Assembly: GCF_007992075.1 (NCBI RefSeq)
Contig: NZ_BJZO01000035.1
Location: 1 to 42,017 of the forward strand
Reading direction: 5' to 3'
Origin: Pararhodospirillum oryzae
GTDB taxonomy: Bacteria; Pseudomonadota; Alphaproteobacteria; Rhodospirillales; Rhodospirillaceae
DNA length: 42,017 nt
Both the position numbers and the translations under genes were made by a program. Under the pieces are notes generated by a model that ran no database searches, was not told the origin of the DNA, and saw nothing but the letters and a program-made list of their open reading frames with translations. Shown piece after piece: positions 26,723 through 35,662 of this stretch; position 1 is the stretch's first letter, and each line of letters opens with the position of its first letter.

Positions 26723-29458
26723 TCACGGGGATTCCCGGGCGGGAGTCGCGTCGCCCCCGGGCCCCGGGGGATCGCTTTCCTTGGCCGCCTTCTCGGCGCG
26801 CCGCCGCGCCGAGCGTTCCAGCCAGCCCATGAACGGGGCGGCCAGGTAGGGCAGGCTCATGACCGCCAGCGCGATGGCGTACACGAAGACTTCATCGACC
26901 TGGTTGTAGTTGGTGAACCACAGCACCAGCGACGAAATCACCAGCGCCAGCCCGAGCAGGGTTTCGGAACGGTTGATCCAGCGCCCCTTGGCCTGACGCT
27001 TGGCCGCGCCCCCCTTGTCGGTGCGCTGGAAGGGCAGGTTGTCGCCGATCAGGGCCTTGAGCACGGCACTGGCCACGGTGAACTGCAAGCTCATGGCCGC
27101 GATCGCGGCGCGCAGGGAACGCACCGGCGAGATCTTCACCCGCAGCCGGTACAAAAGCACCGCGTGCGCCACGTGGATGACCACGGCGGCGATCGCCGGC
27201 GCCATCAAGGCGGTGATCGGCAGGTGGGCGCCGATGAACAAGATCACGGGGACCCACAGCAGGCTGAAAATCGCCACCGCCACGCCCAGGGCATCCGACA
27301 GCCACACCGCCCAGCCGGTCACGAAGCGCATCTTCTGGGCCGGGGTCAGGCCGGGAGCGCCGGGCAGCATGGCGCGCCAGTGCTTGCGAATGATCTGCAC
27401 CGCGCCATAGGCCCAGCGGTTGCGCTGGGTCTTGTAGGCCTTGAAGTCGTCGGGCAGCACGCCCCAGCCATAGCGGCGGTTGGTGTAATGGGCGCTGTAG
27501 CCGGCTTCCAGCAGGCGCAGGCCCAGTTCGGTATCCTCGACGATGGTGTCCGTGGCCCAGCCGCCCACCGCCTCGAACGCCGAGCGCCGGATCAGGAGCA
27601 TGGTCCCGTGGGTGATGATGGCGTTGTCCTCGTTGCGCTGGACCATGCCGATATCGAAGAACCCGGCGTACTCGTCGTTCAAGAAGGCCTTGAAGGCGCT
27701 TTCGTCACCGTCGCGGTGGTCCTGGGGGGCCTGGACGATGGCCACCTTGGGATCGGCGAAGGTCGGCACCAGGTCCTTGAGCCATTCCGGATCGACCAGG
27801 TAGTCCGCGTCGATCAGGGCAATGATTTCGGCGTCCTCGGCCATGAAGGGCAGCGCCTGGTTCAAGGCGCCGGCCTTGAAGCCCGCGACCTTGGGCAGGA
27901 ACACGAACTTGAAGTGGGGTCCCAGTTCCTCGCAGCGCGCCTTGACCGTTTCCCAGTAGTAAGGCTCGGGCGTGTTGTTGATGATCACCAGGACTTCGAA
28001 ATTCGGGTAATCAAGGGCCGCGATCCCGTTCAGGGTTTCGATCAGCATGTCGGGCTCTTCCCGATAGGCCGGGATGTGCACCGAAACCTTGGGATAATCC
28101 TGGCTGGCCAGGCGCTCGGGGATGGCGTCGCTGACCAGGGGCCCCTGGGTTGCCATCAGGGGCCGGCTGCCCTGGCGCGGATGATGGCCGCCCTCGCCGC
28201 CCACCCCGCCGTCGGCCAGCGGATTCAACAGGCGCATGGGACGGTGGCCCAGGGCCACCTCGGCCATCTCGGCCACCTTGGTCAGCACCACCACGGCCAG
28301 GATCAGCATCAAGATCAGGCCGGTGGCCCAGCCAAAGGCCGCGCCCAGGTTCAGGTAGGTATCGAGCGGGAAAACCAGGGCCAGGCCGGCGGCAACACCC
28401 ATGGCGTTGGCCACCAGCGAGAAGATGAAGGCCTCGCGAAAGCGGGCCCGTCCCCGGCGCAGGCCCAGGAGCGACAACAAAGCGCCCGCGATCAGGGCCG
28501 CGATCGCCGCCGGGCGGTAGTTCTCCTCGACCAGGCCCTGGAGCGGGAATTTCGGCGTGCGATCGGCCTTGAACAGCCCCCAGTACGGCCCCACCGAGCC
28601 TTCGTTGGTTTTCCAGGGCTGATCAAAGGCTTCCACGATGTTGTAGGACACGCCCAGGCGCTCGGCCTCGTTGATGAAGTCGCGCAGCACCTTGGCCTGG
28701 GTCACCGGGTCGGGCTCGGCGGCGCGGTCGTTGTAGCCGCGCGACGGCCACCCGAATTCGGCGATCACCACCCGCTTGCCCGGGAAGGCCGCGCGGAGTT
28801 CGTCGTAGCGCTTGAAGGCGTATTCCACCGCGTAATCGGCCGGGATCCCCTCCCAGTAGGGCAGGATGTGGGCGGCGATGAAATCCACGGCGCTGGCCAG
28901 CTCGGGATGGGCCAGCCAGATGTCCCAGGTTTCACCGGTGGAAACATCCACCATGCCCCGGGTGCGCCGCTTGATGTCGCGAATGTGGCCGATCAGCTCG
29001 TCGACCGTGAATTCGTTGCGCAGAATGCTTTCGTTGCCAACGATCACCGCCTTGACCGCCCGCGACGCCTTCACCGCCTCGACGGCGGCATCCATTTCGC
29101 GCACGTTCAGGTCCTGGTCGGCCGAAACCCAGGCCCCCACGGTCACCTGCAAGCCCTCGCTCGCGGCGACCTCGGGCAACAGGGCCTCGGCCTTGCCGAT
29201 GGCGGAATAGGTGCGGATCTGGCGCGAGACGCTTGATAGCAAGGCCAGGTCGTCGTGCATGCGCTCGACCGTGGCGTCGTCGTCGCTTTCGGTCTTGGGG
29301 TCGTTGCGATACGGCGTGTACGACACCGAGCGCACAAGGCCGACCACGTCGGCCGGGGTCACCGCCTGGCGCACCGCGAGCCAGCCCGAGGCGTGGAGCG
29401 CCGAGGCCAGCAGGACCGCCAGGAGGACCTTGAGAGTGGGTTTGTAAAAACGCGTCAT
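26723..29458 (-). CDS. GH17-GT2 fusion membrane protein, NdvB-like beta-glucan synthase
   Basis: 911 residues. A signal or anchor segment (residues about 10-25) precedes a GH17-type beta-1,3-glucan domain (about 35-310) with both catalytic glutamates: Glu143 in IVGNES and Glu234 in IAEFGWPS. Membrane segments follow (about 315-400), then a GT2 domain with DAD at 550-552, ED at 641-642 and QRNRW at 678-682, and more C-terminal membrane helices. This matches processive beta-glucosyltransferases joined to a GH17 transglucosylase, as in NdvB proteins making beta-1,3 or beta-1,3/1,6 (cyclic) glucans. The GH17 part would be periplasmic and the GT2 part cytoplasmic. Linkage and cyclisation are inference. 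Start at 29458 (MTRFYKPTLKV). Confidence 0.88.
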   Translation of the reverse strand: MTRFYKPTLKVLLAVLLASALHASGWLAVRQAVTPADVVGLVRSVSYTPYRNDPKTESDDDATVERMHDDLALLSSVSRQIRTYSAIGKAEALLPEVAASEGLQVTVGAWVSADQDLNVREMDAAVEAVKASRAVKAVIVGNESILRNEFTVDELIGHIRDIKRRTRGMVDVSTGETWDIWLAHPELASAVDFIAAHILPYWEGIPADYAVEYAFKRYDELRAAFPGKRVVIAEFGWPSRGYNDRAAEPDPVTQAKVLRDFINEAERLGVSYNIVEAFDQPWKTNEGSVGPYWGLFKADRTPKFPLQGLVEENYRPAAIAALIAGALLSLLGLRRGRARFREAFIFSLVANAMGVAAGLALVFPLDTYLNLGAAFGWATGLILMLILAVVVLTKVAEMAEVALGHRPMRLLNPLADGGVGGEGGHHPRQGSRPLMATQGPLVSDAIPERLASQDYPKVSVHIPAYREEPDMLIETLNGIAALDYPNFEVLVIINNTPEPYYWETVKARCEELGPHFKFVFLPKVAGFKAGALNQALPFMAEDAEIIALIDADYLVDPEWLKDLVPTFADPKVAIVQAPQDHRDGDESAFKAFLNDEYAGFFDIGMVQRNEDNAIITHGTMLLIRRSAFEAVGGWATDTIVEDTELGLRLLEAGYSAHYTNRRYGWGVLPDDFKAYKTQRNRWAYGAVQIIRKHWRAMLPGAPGLTPAQKMRFVTGWAVWLSDALGVAVAIFSLLWVPVILFIGAHLPITALMAPAIAAVVIHVAHAVLLYRLRVKISPVRSLRAAIAAMSLQFTVASAVLKALIGDNLPFQRTDKGGAAKRQAKGRWINRSETLLGLALVISSLVLWFTNYNQVDEVFVYAIALAVMSLPYLAAPFMGWLERSARRRAEKAAKESDPPGPGGDATPARESP

Positions 29459-30096
29459 GGCCGTTACGGCTCCCCAGCACGCCGGTCCGGCCGGCGCGAT
29501 CATCGTTCGTCGTCTATCGAAACAGACTTAACAAAACGCCAATTCCCGCTCGTGCGCCAGTCCCACCCCGGCGGACCTTGAACGGTTCCCCATTCTTTTT
29601 TGGAAAAATACTTAAATAAAGCAGCCCGGCATGCGATACTGAGTCCGAGCGATTCCCCCATGCCGAAGCCGCTGCCGGCTCCCCTAGGGGGGGGATCGGG
29701 CCCGCGCGGGGGCAGCACCGCCGGGTCATCGCGACCCGCCGCCATGGCCCTGCGATAGGGTCATTCCGGAAAACAGGGTCCTTCCGGAAAACGCCGGCAT
29801 TCCAGAGCGTCCCGGCCAAGCCTTCCCGGGCGGTCGGGAGAAGACGCCAGGGGCCTGCCGGTCCGTCCCCGAAGGGGCGACTCGCTCCCTGCCCCCGACC
29901 TGTCGTTCGGGAAGAACGAACGGCAGGAACGGCGCGACGCCGACGGACGCGCGACTCAAACCACCTCCACCCCTTCGTTTCCCGGCGGGAACAGGGCGCC
30001 AGGGCCGTGAAAACCGGCGGGCCCGGGCGTTCCGGAGCCGTCAAGGCGCCGCCCCTCCCCGGCCGGAACGGACCGGGGAAAAGGCGGGCGGACCCG
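29459..30096. other. Intergenic region upstream of the GH17-GT2 gene
   Basis: About 640 bases. An AT-rich island at 29593-29622 (TTTTTTGGAAAAATACTTAAA) is unusual for this GC-rich window and probably marks the promoter of the glucan gene. Further right is an 18-base tandem repeat at 29758-29793. Open frames on both strands show no motif or ribosome site; I see no gene. Confidence 0.6.
29758..29793. repeat. 18-base tandem repeat
   Basis: GGGTCATTCCGGAAAACA is followed at once by GGGTCCTTCCGGAAAACG, two mismatches in 18. It is noncoding, between the glucan gene and its small exported neighbour. Confidence 0.75.
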
Positions 30097-30684
30097 TTAC
30101 TGGGGCTGCGGAGCGGGTGCCGATCCCTCGGCGGGCGGGGCCTCGGCGGCCGGGGCCGGGAACTCCTGCGCCGGATCAACCCAGCAAGCCGCCGCGACGT
30201 CGGCCAGGGAAGCCCCCTCGGCGGCGCGGGCGGTGGTCTGGGCCACGGGCGAGCGCGCCACGCACGAGAACGCCTCGCCCAGGCGGTACATGGGACAGCC
30301 GAAGCGGTCGTAGAAGGCAACGAATCGTTCCGCCATGTCGGCGTCGTCGCGCGCGAGCAGGGAAACGACCCGCTCGCCGGTCCACACGCATTCCGCGCTC
30401 AGCGCCTTGTCGGCCGGACGCGCCTTGGAACGCGGCGGCAGCGGCGGGCGGGCCTTGGTGGCGGGCGCCGAGTCGGTCGAGGCCGATGCAGGCGCGCTGG
30501 CGGCCGGCGGCTGCGAAGCCGGAGTCGCCTGGGCCGGAGCCGGCTGGGCGGGGGCCGAGGCGGCCGGCGCCTTGCCTTCCTCGGCCACGGCCGGGGTCGG
30601 AAGCCCGCTCCCGGCGAGCACCAGCGCCATCAGCGCGGCACCCGGCAGAAGAGGACGGAGAACAGAACGGCTAATGGGGAGCAT
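30097..30684 (-). CDS. Exported Pro/Ala-rich small protein, possibly linked to glucan synthesis
   Basis: 195 residues. The N-terminus is a signal peptide (LLPGAALMALVLAGSG, cleavage near AVAEEG). Residues about 35-90 are a low-complexity Ala/Pro/Ser linker. The core, about 97-170, contains ECVWTGERVVSLLARDDAD, AFYDRFGCPMYRLGEAFSCV and AACWVD, with four cysteines that could pair in the periplasm. A second Pro/Ala tail ends the protein. I recall small proteins with this core labelled as beta-1,3/1,6-glucan biosynthesis proteins; with the GH17-GT2 gene next on the same strand this is a reasonable guess, not a demonstrated function. Confidence 0.8.
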   Translation of the reverse strand: MLPISRSVLRPLLPGAALMALVLAGSGLPTPAVAEEGKAPAASAPAQPAPAQATPASQPPAASAPASASTDSAPATKARPPLPPRSKARPADKALSAECVWTGERVVSLLARDDADMAERFVAFYDRFGCPMYRLGEAFSCVARSPVAQTTARAAEGASLADVAAACWVDPAQEFPAPAAEAPPAEGSAPAPQPQ

Positions 30685-31037
30685 CTGCGAACGGACCTTG
30701 CTGAACGGAGTGGAAATTCACAAGAAAATCAAAAACGTCCGCGCCGGGATCCCCCCGCGAGAACGGCGGAAACACCCGGACAAGGGGACCGGCGCCAAGG
30801 GCCTGGCGAGCGAATCTGCCGGTTCCGGTCCACGAAGCCCGCCGATTAAAGAGGCCCGCGCCAACCAGACGCGGGCCCCCTTCCCGGATCCACCAATCTT
30901 ATCAAAAAACGATGCGTTTTCAAAGCACCATTCAAAGCATGGGATTTTACGGTTGCTCCCCCCCCGATGACATGGCACGTTTGCGGCAACGGTGGCCTGC
31001 GGGCCGACGTGCGAGTGACAGATTTGAAAGAGGCTCC
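30685..31037. other. Divergent region between the exported protein and CHAP genes
   Basis: About 350 bases. It holds a GC hairpin at 30853-30877 (GGCCCGCG/CGCGGGCC) and a 12-base tandem repeat at 30919-30942 (TTCAAAGCACCA, TTCAAAGCATGG) about 100 bases upstream of the CHAP gene. No gene seen. Confidence 0.6.
30919..30942 (+). repeat. 12-base tandem repeat upstream of the CHAP gene
   Basis: Two adjacent units TTCAAAGCACCA and TTCAAAGCATGG in an AT-richer stretch. The spacing of about one helical turn would suit a regulator binding both, but this is only a pattern. Confidence 0.5.
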
Positions 31038-32207
31038 ATGCTCCAGGATTTCCAACGAAATCTCGCCGCTGTCCTGATGGGCACCCTGGTGATGAGCACC
31101 ACGGTGTCCCCGGCCGGGGCCGCCACCCCCGACCGTCATGCCTCCGGGCCCGTCGCCGGCAAGAACGCCGCTCCGCACCAAAAAACCCCCGTGCCCCCCG
31201 CTCCGGGAGTGAAAGCCAACGCGCCCGCGCCGGGAGCGTTGACCCACGCGTCCACCTCCGCCCCCCGTCCGGCCACCAAGCCCGGCACCCGATCGGCCGA
31301 GGCCCACGCCGGGGCGATCAGCGCCCACCCCGCCAAAACCGCCCCCGCCGCCCCCCCAAAGGCGGCGGCACTCATTTCAGGGCATGCCCCGCGACCGGGC
31401 GCCGTGGCCGGACGGGCGCCAGCCCCCACGCCTCCCGTGGCCCACGTCGCCGCCGGCGTGCCGATTCCCACCAGCAAGCCGACCGGCGCCATTCGGGCGC
31501 TGGCGTCCGGCCCCCTGGTGGCCATGGGGACCGTCATCGTTCCGCCGGTCAAGCCCGCCAGCAAGGCCGGAGCGGCCACCCCGGTGGCCCTGTCGGCACG
31601 CCTGACCACCACCGGCGCGCCCCTGCCCACGCCCCACCCCAAGCCGGCCTTCGTCGCCGCGATGACCGCGCGCCCGTTTGACGCGCCGCGCCCGCCCGAC
31701 GGATCCAAGCCCGCCTTCCCCATGGGCCTGTCCACCCGGCCGGCGTACACGCCCGCCATCGCGGTGGCCCCGGCCTACGACCCCCTGCTGTCGCGCCGCT
31801 CGTACTGGAGCTGCGTCCCCTTCGTCCAACATGCTTCCGCCGTCCACCTGACCGGCGACGGCTGGCGCTGGTGGGACAATGCCGCCGGACAGTATCACCG
31901 GGGATCCGCCCCGCGCCCGGGCTCGGTCCTGGTGTTCAAGCGCTCGCGCGATCTCGACCGGGGCCACGTGGCCCTGGTGCGCGCCATCCTCGACCGGCGC
32001 ACCATCCGCGTGGATCATGCCAACTGGGGCTCGGGCGGCTACAAGGGCAAGATCGACGTGGGCGTGATCGTGCGCGATGTCTCGCCCCGCAATGACTGGT
32101 CGATGACCCGCGTGTGGTACACCCCCATCAACGATCTGGGCTCGACGGCCTATCCTACGTATGGGTTCGTCTATCCCGACCGCGTGAACGGCTCGCGCGA
32201 CGGCTGA
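31038..32207 (+). CDS. Exported CHAP-domain protein (probable peptidoglycan amidase)
   Basis: 389 residues. An N-terminal signal peptide (LAAVLMGTLVMSTTVSPAGAA) is followed by a very long Pro/Ala/Lys-rich stretch (about 30-245), probably spanning the periplasm or wall. The C-terminal CHAP domain (about 250-389) keeps Cys in RSYWSCVPFVQ, His in RGHVALVRAI and Asn in VDHANWGSGG, the usual Cys-His-Asn set. CHAP enzymes cut peptidoglycan amide or peptide bonds, or glutathionylspermidine. Start at 31038 after AAAGAGG; the frame's earlier start at 30912 crosses the upstream repeat. Confidence 0.88.
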   Translation: MLQDFQRNLAAVLMGTLVMSTTVSPAGAATPDRHASGPVAGKNAAPHQKTPVPPAPGVKANAPAPGALTHASTSAPRPATKPGTRSAEAHAGAISAHPAKTAPAAPPKAAALISGHAPRPGAVAGRAPAPTPPVAHVAAGVPIPTSKPTGAIRALASGPLVAMGTVIVPPVKPASKAGAATPVALSARLTTTGAPLPTPHPKPAFVAAMTARPFDAPRPPDGSKPAFPMGLSTRPAYTPAIAVAPAYDPLLSRRSYWSCVPFVQHASAVHLTGDGWRWWDNAAGQYHRGSAPRPGSVLVFKRSRDLDRGHVALVRAILDRRTIRVDHANWGSGGYKGKIDVGVIVRDVSPRNDWSMTRVWYTPINDLGSTAYPTYGFVYPDRVNGSRDG

Positions 32208-32237
32208 TCCGGCCCGCCCCGCTCCGACTTTTTCCAG

Positions 32238-32265
32238 CGCCTTCCCCCCGGGGAAGGCGTTTTTC
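32238..32265 (+). terminator. Rho-independent terminator of the CHAP gene
   Basis: Arms CGCCTTCCCC and GGGGAAGGCG around a two-base loop, then TTTTT. It lies 30 bases after the CHAP stop and before the convergent MATE gene. Confidence 0.9.
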
Positions 32266-32303
32266 GTGGGACGCGACGGTGCATCGCGTCCCAGCGCCTT
32301 ACC

Positions 32304-33674
32304 TTATGCGCGTTTGCGCCGGCGCTGGACCTGGCACTGGCGCCGGGCCCAGGGCCAGGCCAGCAGGCCCGCGCCCACGTTGGCGAGCGCCACGCCCGCG
32401 AACACGCCCTCGACCCCGGCCAGCCCGTCGCCCATCCAGGCCAGGGGCACGATCAGCCCGAACACCCGCGCCAAGGACAGCGCGGTCGCCGCCATCGGCA
32501 ATCCCAGGCCGTTGAAGGTGGAAGCCACCACGGTGGCCAATCCCAGGAAGCCATAGCCCAGGGGCACGATCCGGAAATACCCGCTCACCTGGTCAATCAC
32601 GGCCGGATGGTCGTTGAACACGCCCGCGAGCGTGGCCCCGGCCAGCGCCAGGCCGGCCCAGGCGCCCACGCCCCACACAAGCGAAAACCGCCGCCCCAGC
32701 ACCAGGGCGCGGTGCACCCGGTCGTAGCGCCCCGCCGCCCCGTTCTGACCGGCGAAGGGGGCAATCGCCGTGGCCAGGGCCATGAACACCAGCACCGCCA
32801 GGGCCTCGATGCGGATCGACACCCCCCAGGCGGCCACCGCCTCGGGCCCGTGACCGGCCATCAGGCGGGTGAGCAGCCCTTGCGCCAGGGGCACGATGGC
32901 CTGGGTCGCGGCCGCCGGCACGCCGATCCACAGCATGGCCCGCCAACTGATCCACAGTTCCCGAAGCGAGGGCGGGCGCCAGGTCAGCATGCGGTGATAC
33001 CCCCCCAGCATGCCCAGCGCGGCCAGCAGGGACATGAAGCGGCTGATCAAGGTGGCATAGGCCGCGCCTTCGATCTCCAGGCGGGGAAAGCCCCCCAGGC
33101 CAAAAATCAGCAAGGGATCCAGGACCACGTTGATCACCGCCGCCAGGACCATGATCCCCCCGGCCGTGCGCGCGCTGCCAATCGCCCGCAACAGGCCATT
33201 GCCGACCATGGGCACGATCAGGAACACCATGGCGATGTACCAGATCTCCATGTAGCGCCGGATCAAGGGCAGCAGATCGGGCCCCGCCCCCAGGGCCGAG
33301 AACAAGGGATCGATGGTCGCCACCCCGACCGCGATCAGGAGCCCCACCAGCACCAGCGCCAGCAGCAGGGCATCGGTGCACAGCCGGCGCACCCGGGCGC
33401 TTTCCCCGCCCCCCACCGTGCGCGCGACCACGCTGGACGCCCCCGCCCCCAGACCCACCGCCACCGAGGTCACGACCATGGTCACGGGAAAGGTGAAGCT
33501 CATGGCCGCCAGTTCCCGCGTGCCCAGTCGCCCCACGAAAAAGGCATCGGCCAGGGCCAGCAGAACCATGGCCAGAAGCCCCCCCAGCATGGGCCAGGTC
33601 TGGCCGATCAAGGTTTGCCCCACCGGGCCTTCGGTCAGGCGGGCGCGCAGGGTGAAAACGGGCGCTTCGGGCAT
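32304..33674 (-). CDS. MATE-family efflux transporter
   Basis: 456 residues with about 12 hydrophobic segments in two similar halves, the MATE layout. N-terminal block: GQTWPMLGGLLAMVLLALADAFFVGRLG, then VGLGAGASSVVARTVGGG. Such proteins export drugs or metabolites in exchange for Na+ or H+. Substrate cannot be told. AAGGAG precedes the ATG at 33674. The neighbouring decarboxylase would create a Na+ gradient, which a Na+-coupled MATE could use, but no co-regulation is shown. Confidence 0.92.
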   Translation of the reverse strand: MPEAPVFTLRARLTEGPVGQTLIGQTWPMLGGLLAMVLLALADAFFVGRLGTRELAAMSFTFPVTMVVTSVAVGLGAGASSVVARTVGGGESARVRRLCTDALLLALVLVGLLIAVGVATIDPLFSALGAGPDLLPLIRRYMEIWYIAMVFLIVPMVGNGLLRAIGSARTAGGIMVLAAVINVVLDPLLIFGLGGFPRLEIEGAAYATLISRFMSLLAALGMLGGYHRMLTWRPPSLRELWISWRAMLWIGVPAAATQAIVPLAQGLLTRLMAGHGPEAVAAWGVSIRIEALAVLVFMALATAIAPFAGQNGAAGRYDRVHRALVLGRRFSLVWGVGAWAGLALAGATLAGVFNDHPAVIDQVSGYFRIVPLGYGFLGLATVVASTFNGLGLPMAATALSLARVFGLIVPLAWMGDGLAGVEGVFAGVALANVGAGLLAWPWARRQCQVQRRRKRA

Positions 33675-34021
33675 CGTGGCTCCTTGTGGGGCGGCGCTTG
33701 GCCAAGGAGGGCGCAGTATGGGCCGAGCCGTCGCCCAGGCCCACGCCTTTTGCCAGGGGAGCCCCTCTCCTTTCCCGGGCGCCTGGCGTTCCCGCCGGCC
33801 GGCAGGAACGATGCGACTCGAAACACTCTCCTTACTTTAATCCAAACAAACCCCCTAACCTCCCATTTTTCCTTGCCAACCTGGCCTGCCTCCGTCACCC
33901 TTCGCGCAGGCTTGTGGCCCCGCTCCAACGCGGGCGGAAGGCATGAGGCCCAGGCCCACGAACCCCACCCGCGCCCCGGTCGTGCGCTGGCGCGGCAGTC
34001 TCAGGGAAGGCGATTGGATCC
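33675..34021. other. Divergent promoter region MATE / decarboxylase
   Basis: About 350 bases with no gene. A 22-base near-perfect palindrome (GTTCC-GCCGGCCGGC-GGAAC core) lies at 33788-33809, and an AT-rich stretch at 33828-33875 (CTTACTTTAATCCAAAC) is the likely promoter area for the plus-strand operon. I could not fix -35/-10 boxes. Confidence 0.6.
33788..33809. promoter_or_regulatory. Near-perfect palindrome, possible operator
   Basis: GTTCCCGCCGG and CCGGCAGGAAC pair with a single mismatch. It lies between the divergent MATE and decarboxylase genes, about 110 bases from the MATE start. Operator or hairpin role is speculative. Confidence 0.35.
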
Positions 34022-35575
34022 ATGGCACTGTCGAAAACCCTGGTTGACGAACTGACGAAGCGCCGCGAGGCCGCCTTGCAAGGGGGGGGCGCCGACAAGA
34101 TGGAGGCGCGCCACGCGCGAGGCGTTCTTGGCGCGCGCGAACGCCTGGAAACCTTGTTCGCGCCGGGGACCTTCCAGGAAACCGGCCTGCACGCCCGCCA
34201 TGCCACCCGCGCCTTCGGCATGGAGAAAAAAATCCTGCCCGCCGATGCCGTGGTCTGCGGGGTTGGCTATGTCGATGACCGGCCGGTCGCCGGCTTCAGC
34301 CAGGACTTCACGGTGGCGGGGGGCTCGCTGGGCGACACGCACGCGCGCAAGATCTGCCACATCATGGATCACGCGGTGAAAGCCGGCGTGCCCCTGGTCG
34401 GGATCAACGATTCAGGCGGGGCGCGCATCCAGGAAGGCGTGGGCTCGCTGTCGGCCTACGGGCAGGTTTTCTACCGCAATGTGCTGCTCTCGGGCGTGGT
34501 GCCCCAGATCGCGGTGATCGCGGGCCCCTGCGCCGGGGGCGCCGCCTACTCGCCGGCCCTGATGGACTTCATCATCATGACCCGGCGCGAGGCCAGCATG
34601 TTCATCTGCGGCCCCGAGGTCATCCGGGCGGTGACCGGACAGGCCACGACCATGGCCGACATCGGCAGCGCCGAGGTCAACGCCGCCGTCTCGGGCAATG
34701 TTCACTTCGTGGCCGAGGACGACAAGGAAGCGCTCGCCATCGTGCGCCGGCTGCTGTCGTTCCTGCCCTCGAACAACATGAGCGATCCGCCCCACGCCCC
34801 CGGCGCCGCCTTGAACCTGGCCGACGATCCGGCCCTGGATGCCCTGGTCCCCGAGGATCCCAAGGCGCCATTCGACGTGCGCGCGGTCATTGCCCGCCTG
34901 GTCGACAACGCCGACTTCCTGGAAGTGATGGCGGCCTTCGCCGCCAACATGGTGATCGGCTTCGGGCGGATCGGGGGCATCGTCACCGGGGTGATCGCCA
35001 ACCAGCCCCTGGTCAAGGCCGGCACCATCGACATCGACGCGGCCGACAAGGCAGCCCGCTTCGTGCGTTTTTGCAACGCCTTCAACATTCCGCTGCTGAC
35101 CTTGGTCGACGTGCCGGGCTTCCTGCCCGGGGTGATGGAGGAACGGCGCGGCATTATCCGCCACGGCGCCAAGATGCTGTTCGCCTACGCCTCGGCCACC
35201 GTGCCCAAGATCACCGTGATCTTGCGCAAGGCCTATGGCGGCGCCTACCTCGCCATGTGCAGCCAGGACATGGGGGCCGACAAGGTTCTGGCCTGGCCCT
35301 CGGCCGAGATCGCGGTCATGGGCGCGGACGGCGCGGTCAACATCTTGTACCGCAAGGAACTGACGGAAGCCCCCGATCCCCGGGCCCGGGCCCACGAGCT
35401 GGCCGAGGCCTACCGGGCCGAGTTCGCCTCGCCCTATCTGTCGGCGGGCATGCTGTTTGTCGATGACGTCATCTTGCCCGGACAGACCCGGGCCGCCGTG
35501 GCGCTCGCCTTGCGCGGCCTGTTGTCCAAGCGCGAAACCCGCCCGCCCAAGAAGCACGGCAATATTCCTCTCTAA
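34022..35575 (+). CDS. mmdA: Acyl-CoA decarboxylase carboxyltransferase subunit (MmdA-like)
   Basis: 517 residues, the alpha subunit that moves CO2 from an acyl-CoA to biotin. Two crotonase-like halves with acyl-CoA oxyanion motifs: GINDSGGARIQEGVGSL and PCAGGAAYSPALMDF in the first half, LVDVPGFLPGVMEERRGIIRHGAK and KAYGGAYLAMCSQDMGAD in the second. This is the methylmalonyl/propionyl-CoA type. No biotin carboxylase gene follows; instead gamma/delta, biotin and beta subunits of a sodium pump do, so decarboxylation rather than carboxylation is inferred. Ribosome site is weak; ATG at 34022 fits the family start (MALSKTLVDELTKRR). A terminator follows before the next subunit. Confidence 0.9.
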   Translation: MALSKTLVDELTKRREAALQGGGADKMEARHARGVLGARERLETLFAPGTFQETGLHARHATRAFGMEKKILPADAVVCGVGYVDDRPVAGFSQDFTVAGGSLGDTHARKICHIMDHAVKAGVPLVGINDSGGARIQEGVGSLSAYGQVFYRNVLLSGVVPQIAVIAGPCAGGAAYSPALMDFIIMTRREASMFICGPEVIRAVTGQATTMADIGSAEVNAAVSGNVHFVAEDDKEALAIVRRLLSFLPSNNMSDPPHAPGAALNLADDPALDALVPEDPKAPFDVRAVIARLVDNADFLEVMAAFAANMVIGFGRIGGIVTGVIANQPLVKAGTIDIDAADKAARFVRFCNAFNIPLLTLVDVPGFLPGVMEERRGIIRHGAKMLFAYASATVPKITVILRKAYGGAYLAMCSQDMGADKVLAWPSAEIAVMGADGAVNILYRKELTEAPDPRARAHELAEAYRAEFASPYLSAGMLFVDDVILPGQTRAAVALALRGLLSKRETRPPKKHGNIPL

Positions 35576-35584
35576 AGAGGGCCC

Positions 35585-35628
35585 CCGGAGCGCCGGGTCC
35601 CGTCGGACCTGGCGCTCCCGGATTTTTT
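35585..35628 (+). terminator. Strong hairpin with T-run inside the decarboxylase operon
   Basis: CCGGAGCGCC-GGGTCC pairs with GGACC-TGGCGCTCCCGG across a four-base CGTC loop, followed by ATTTTTTG. It lies 10 bases after the mmdA stop and 35 bases before the delta-subunit ATG, so it would reduce transcription of the downstream subunits. Confidence 0.85.
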
Positions 35629-35662
35629 GTTCTCCACAACCGGGGTTGCGGGAGCACGACGC

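Noticed and set aside
30966-30981. TGGCACGTTTGC upstream of the CHAP gene
   Set aside because: The two halves are too close together for a -24/-12 promoter.
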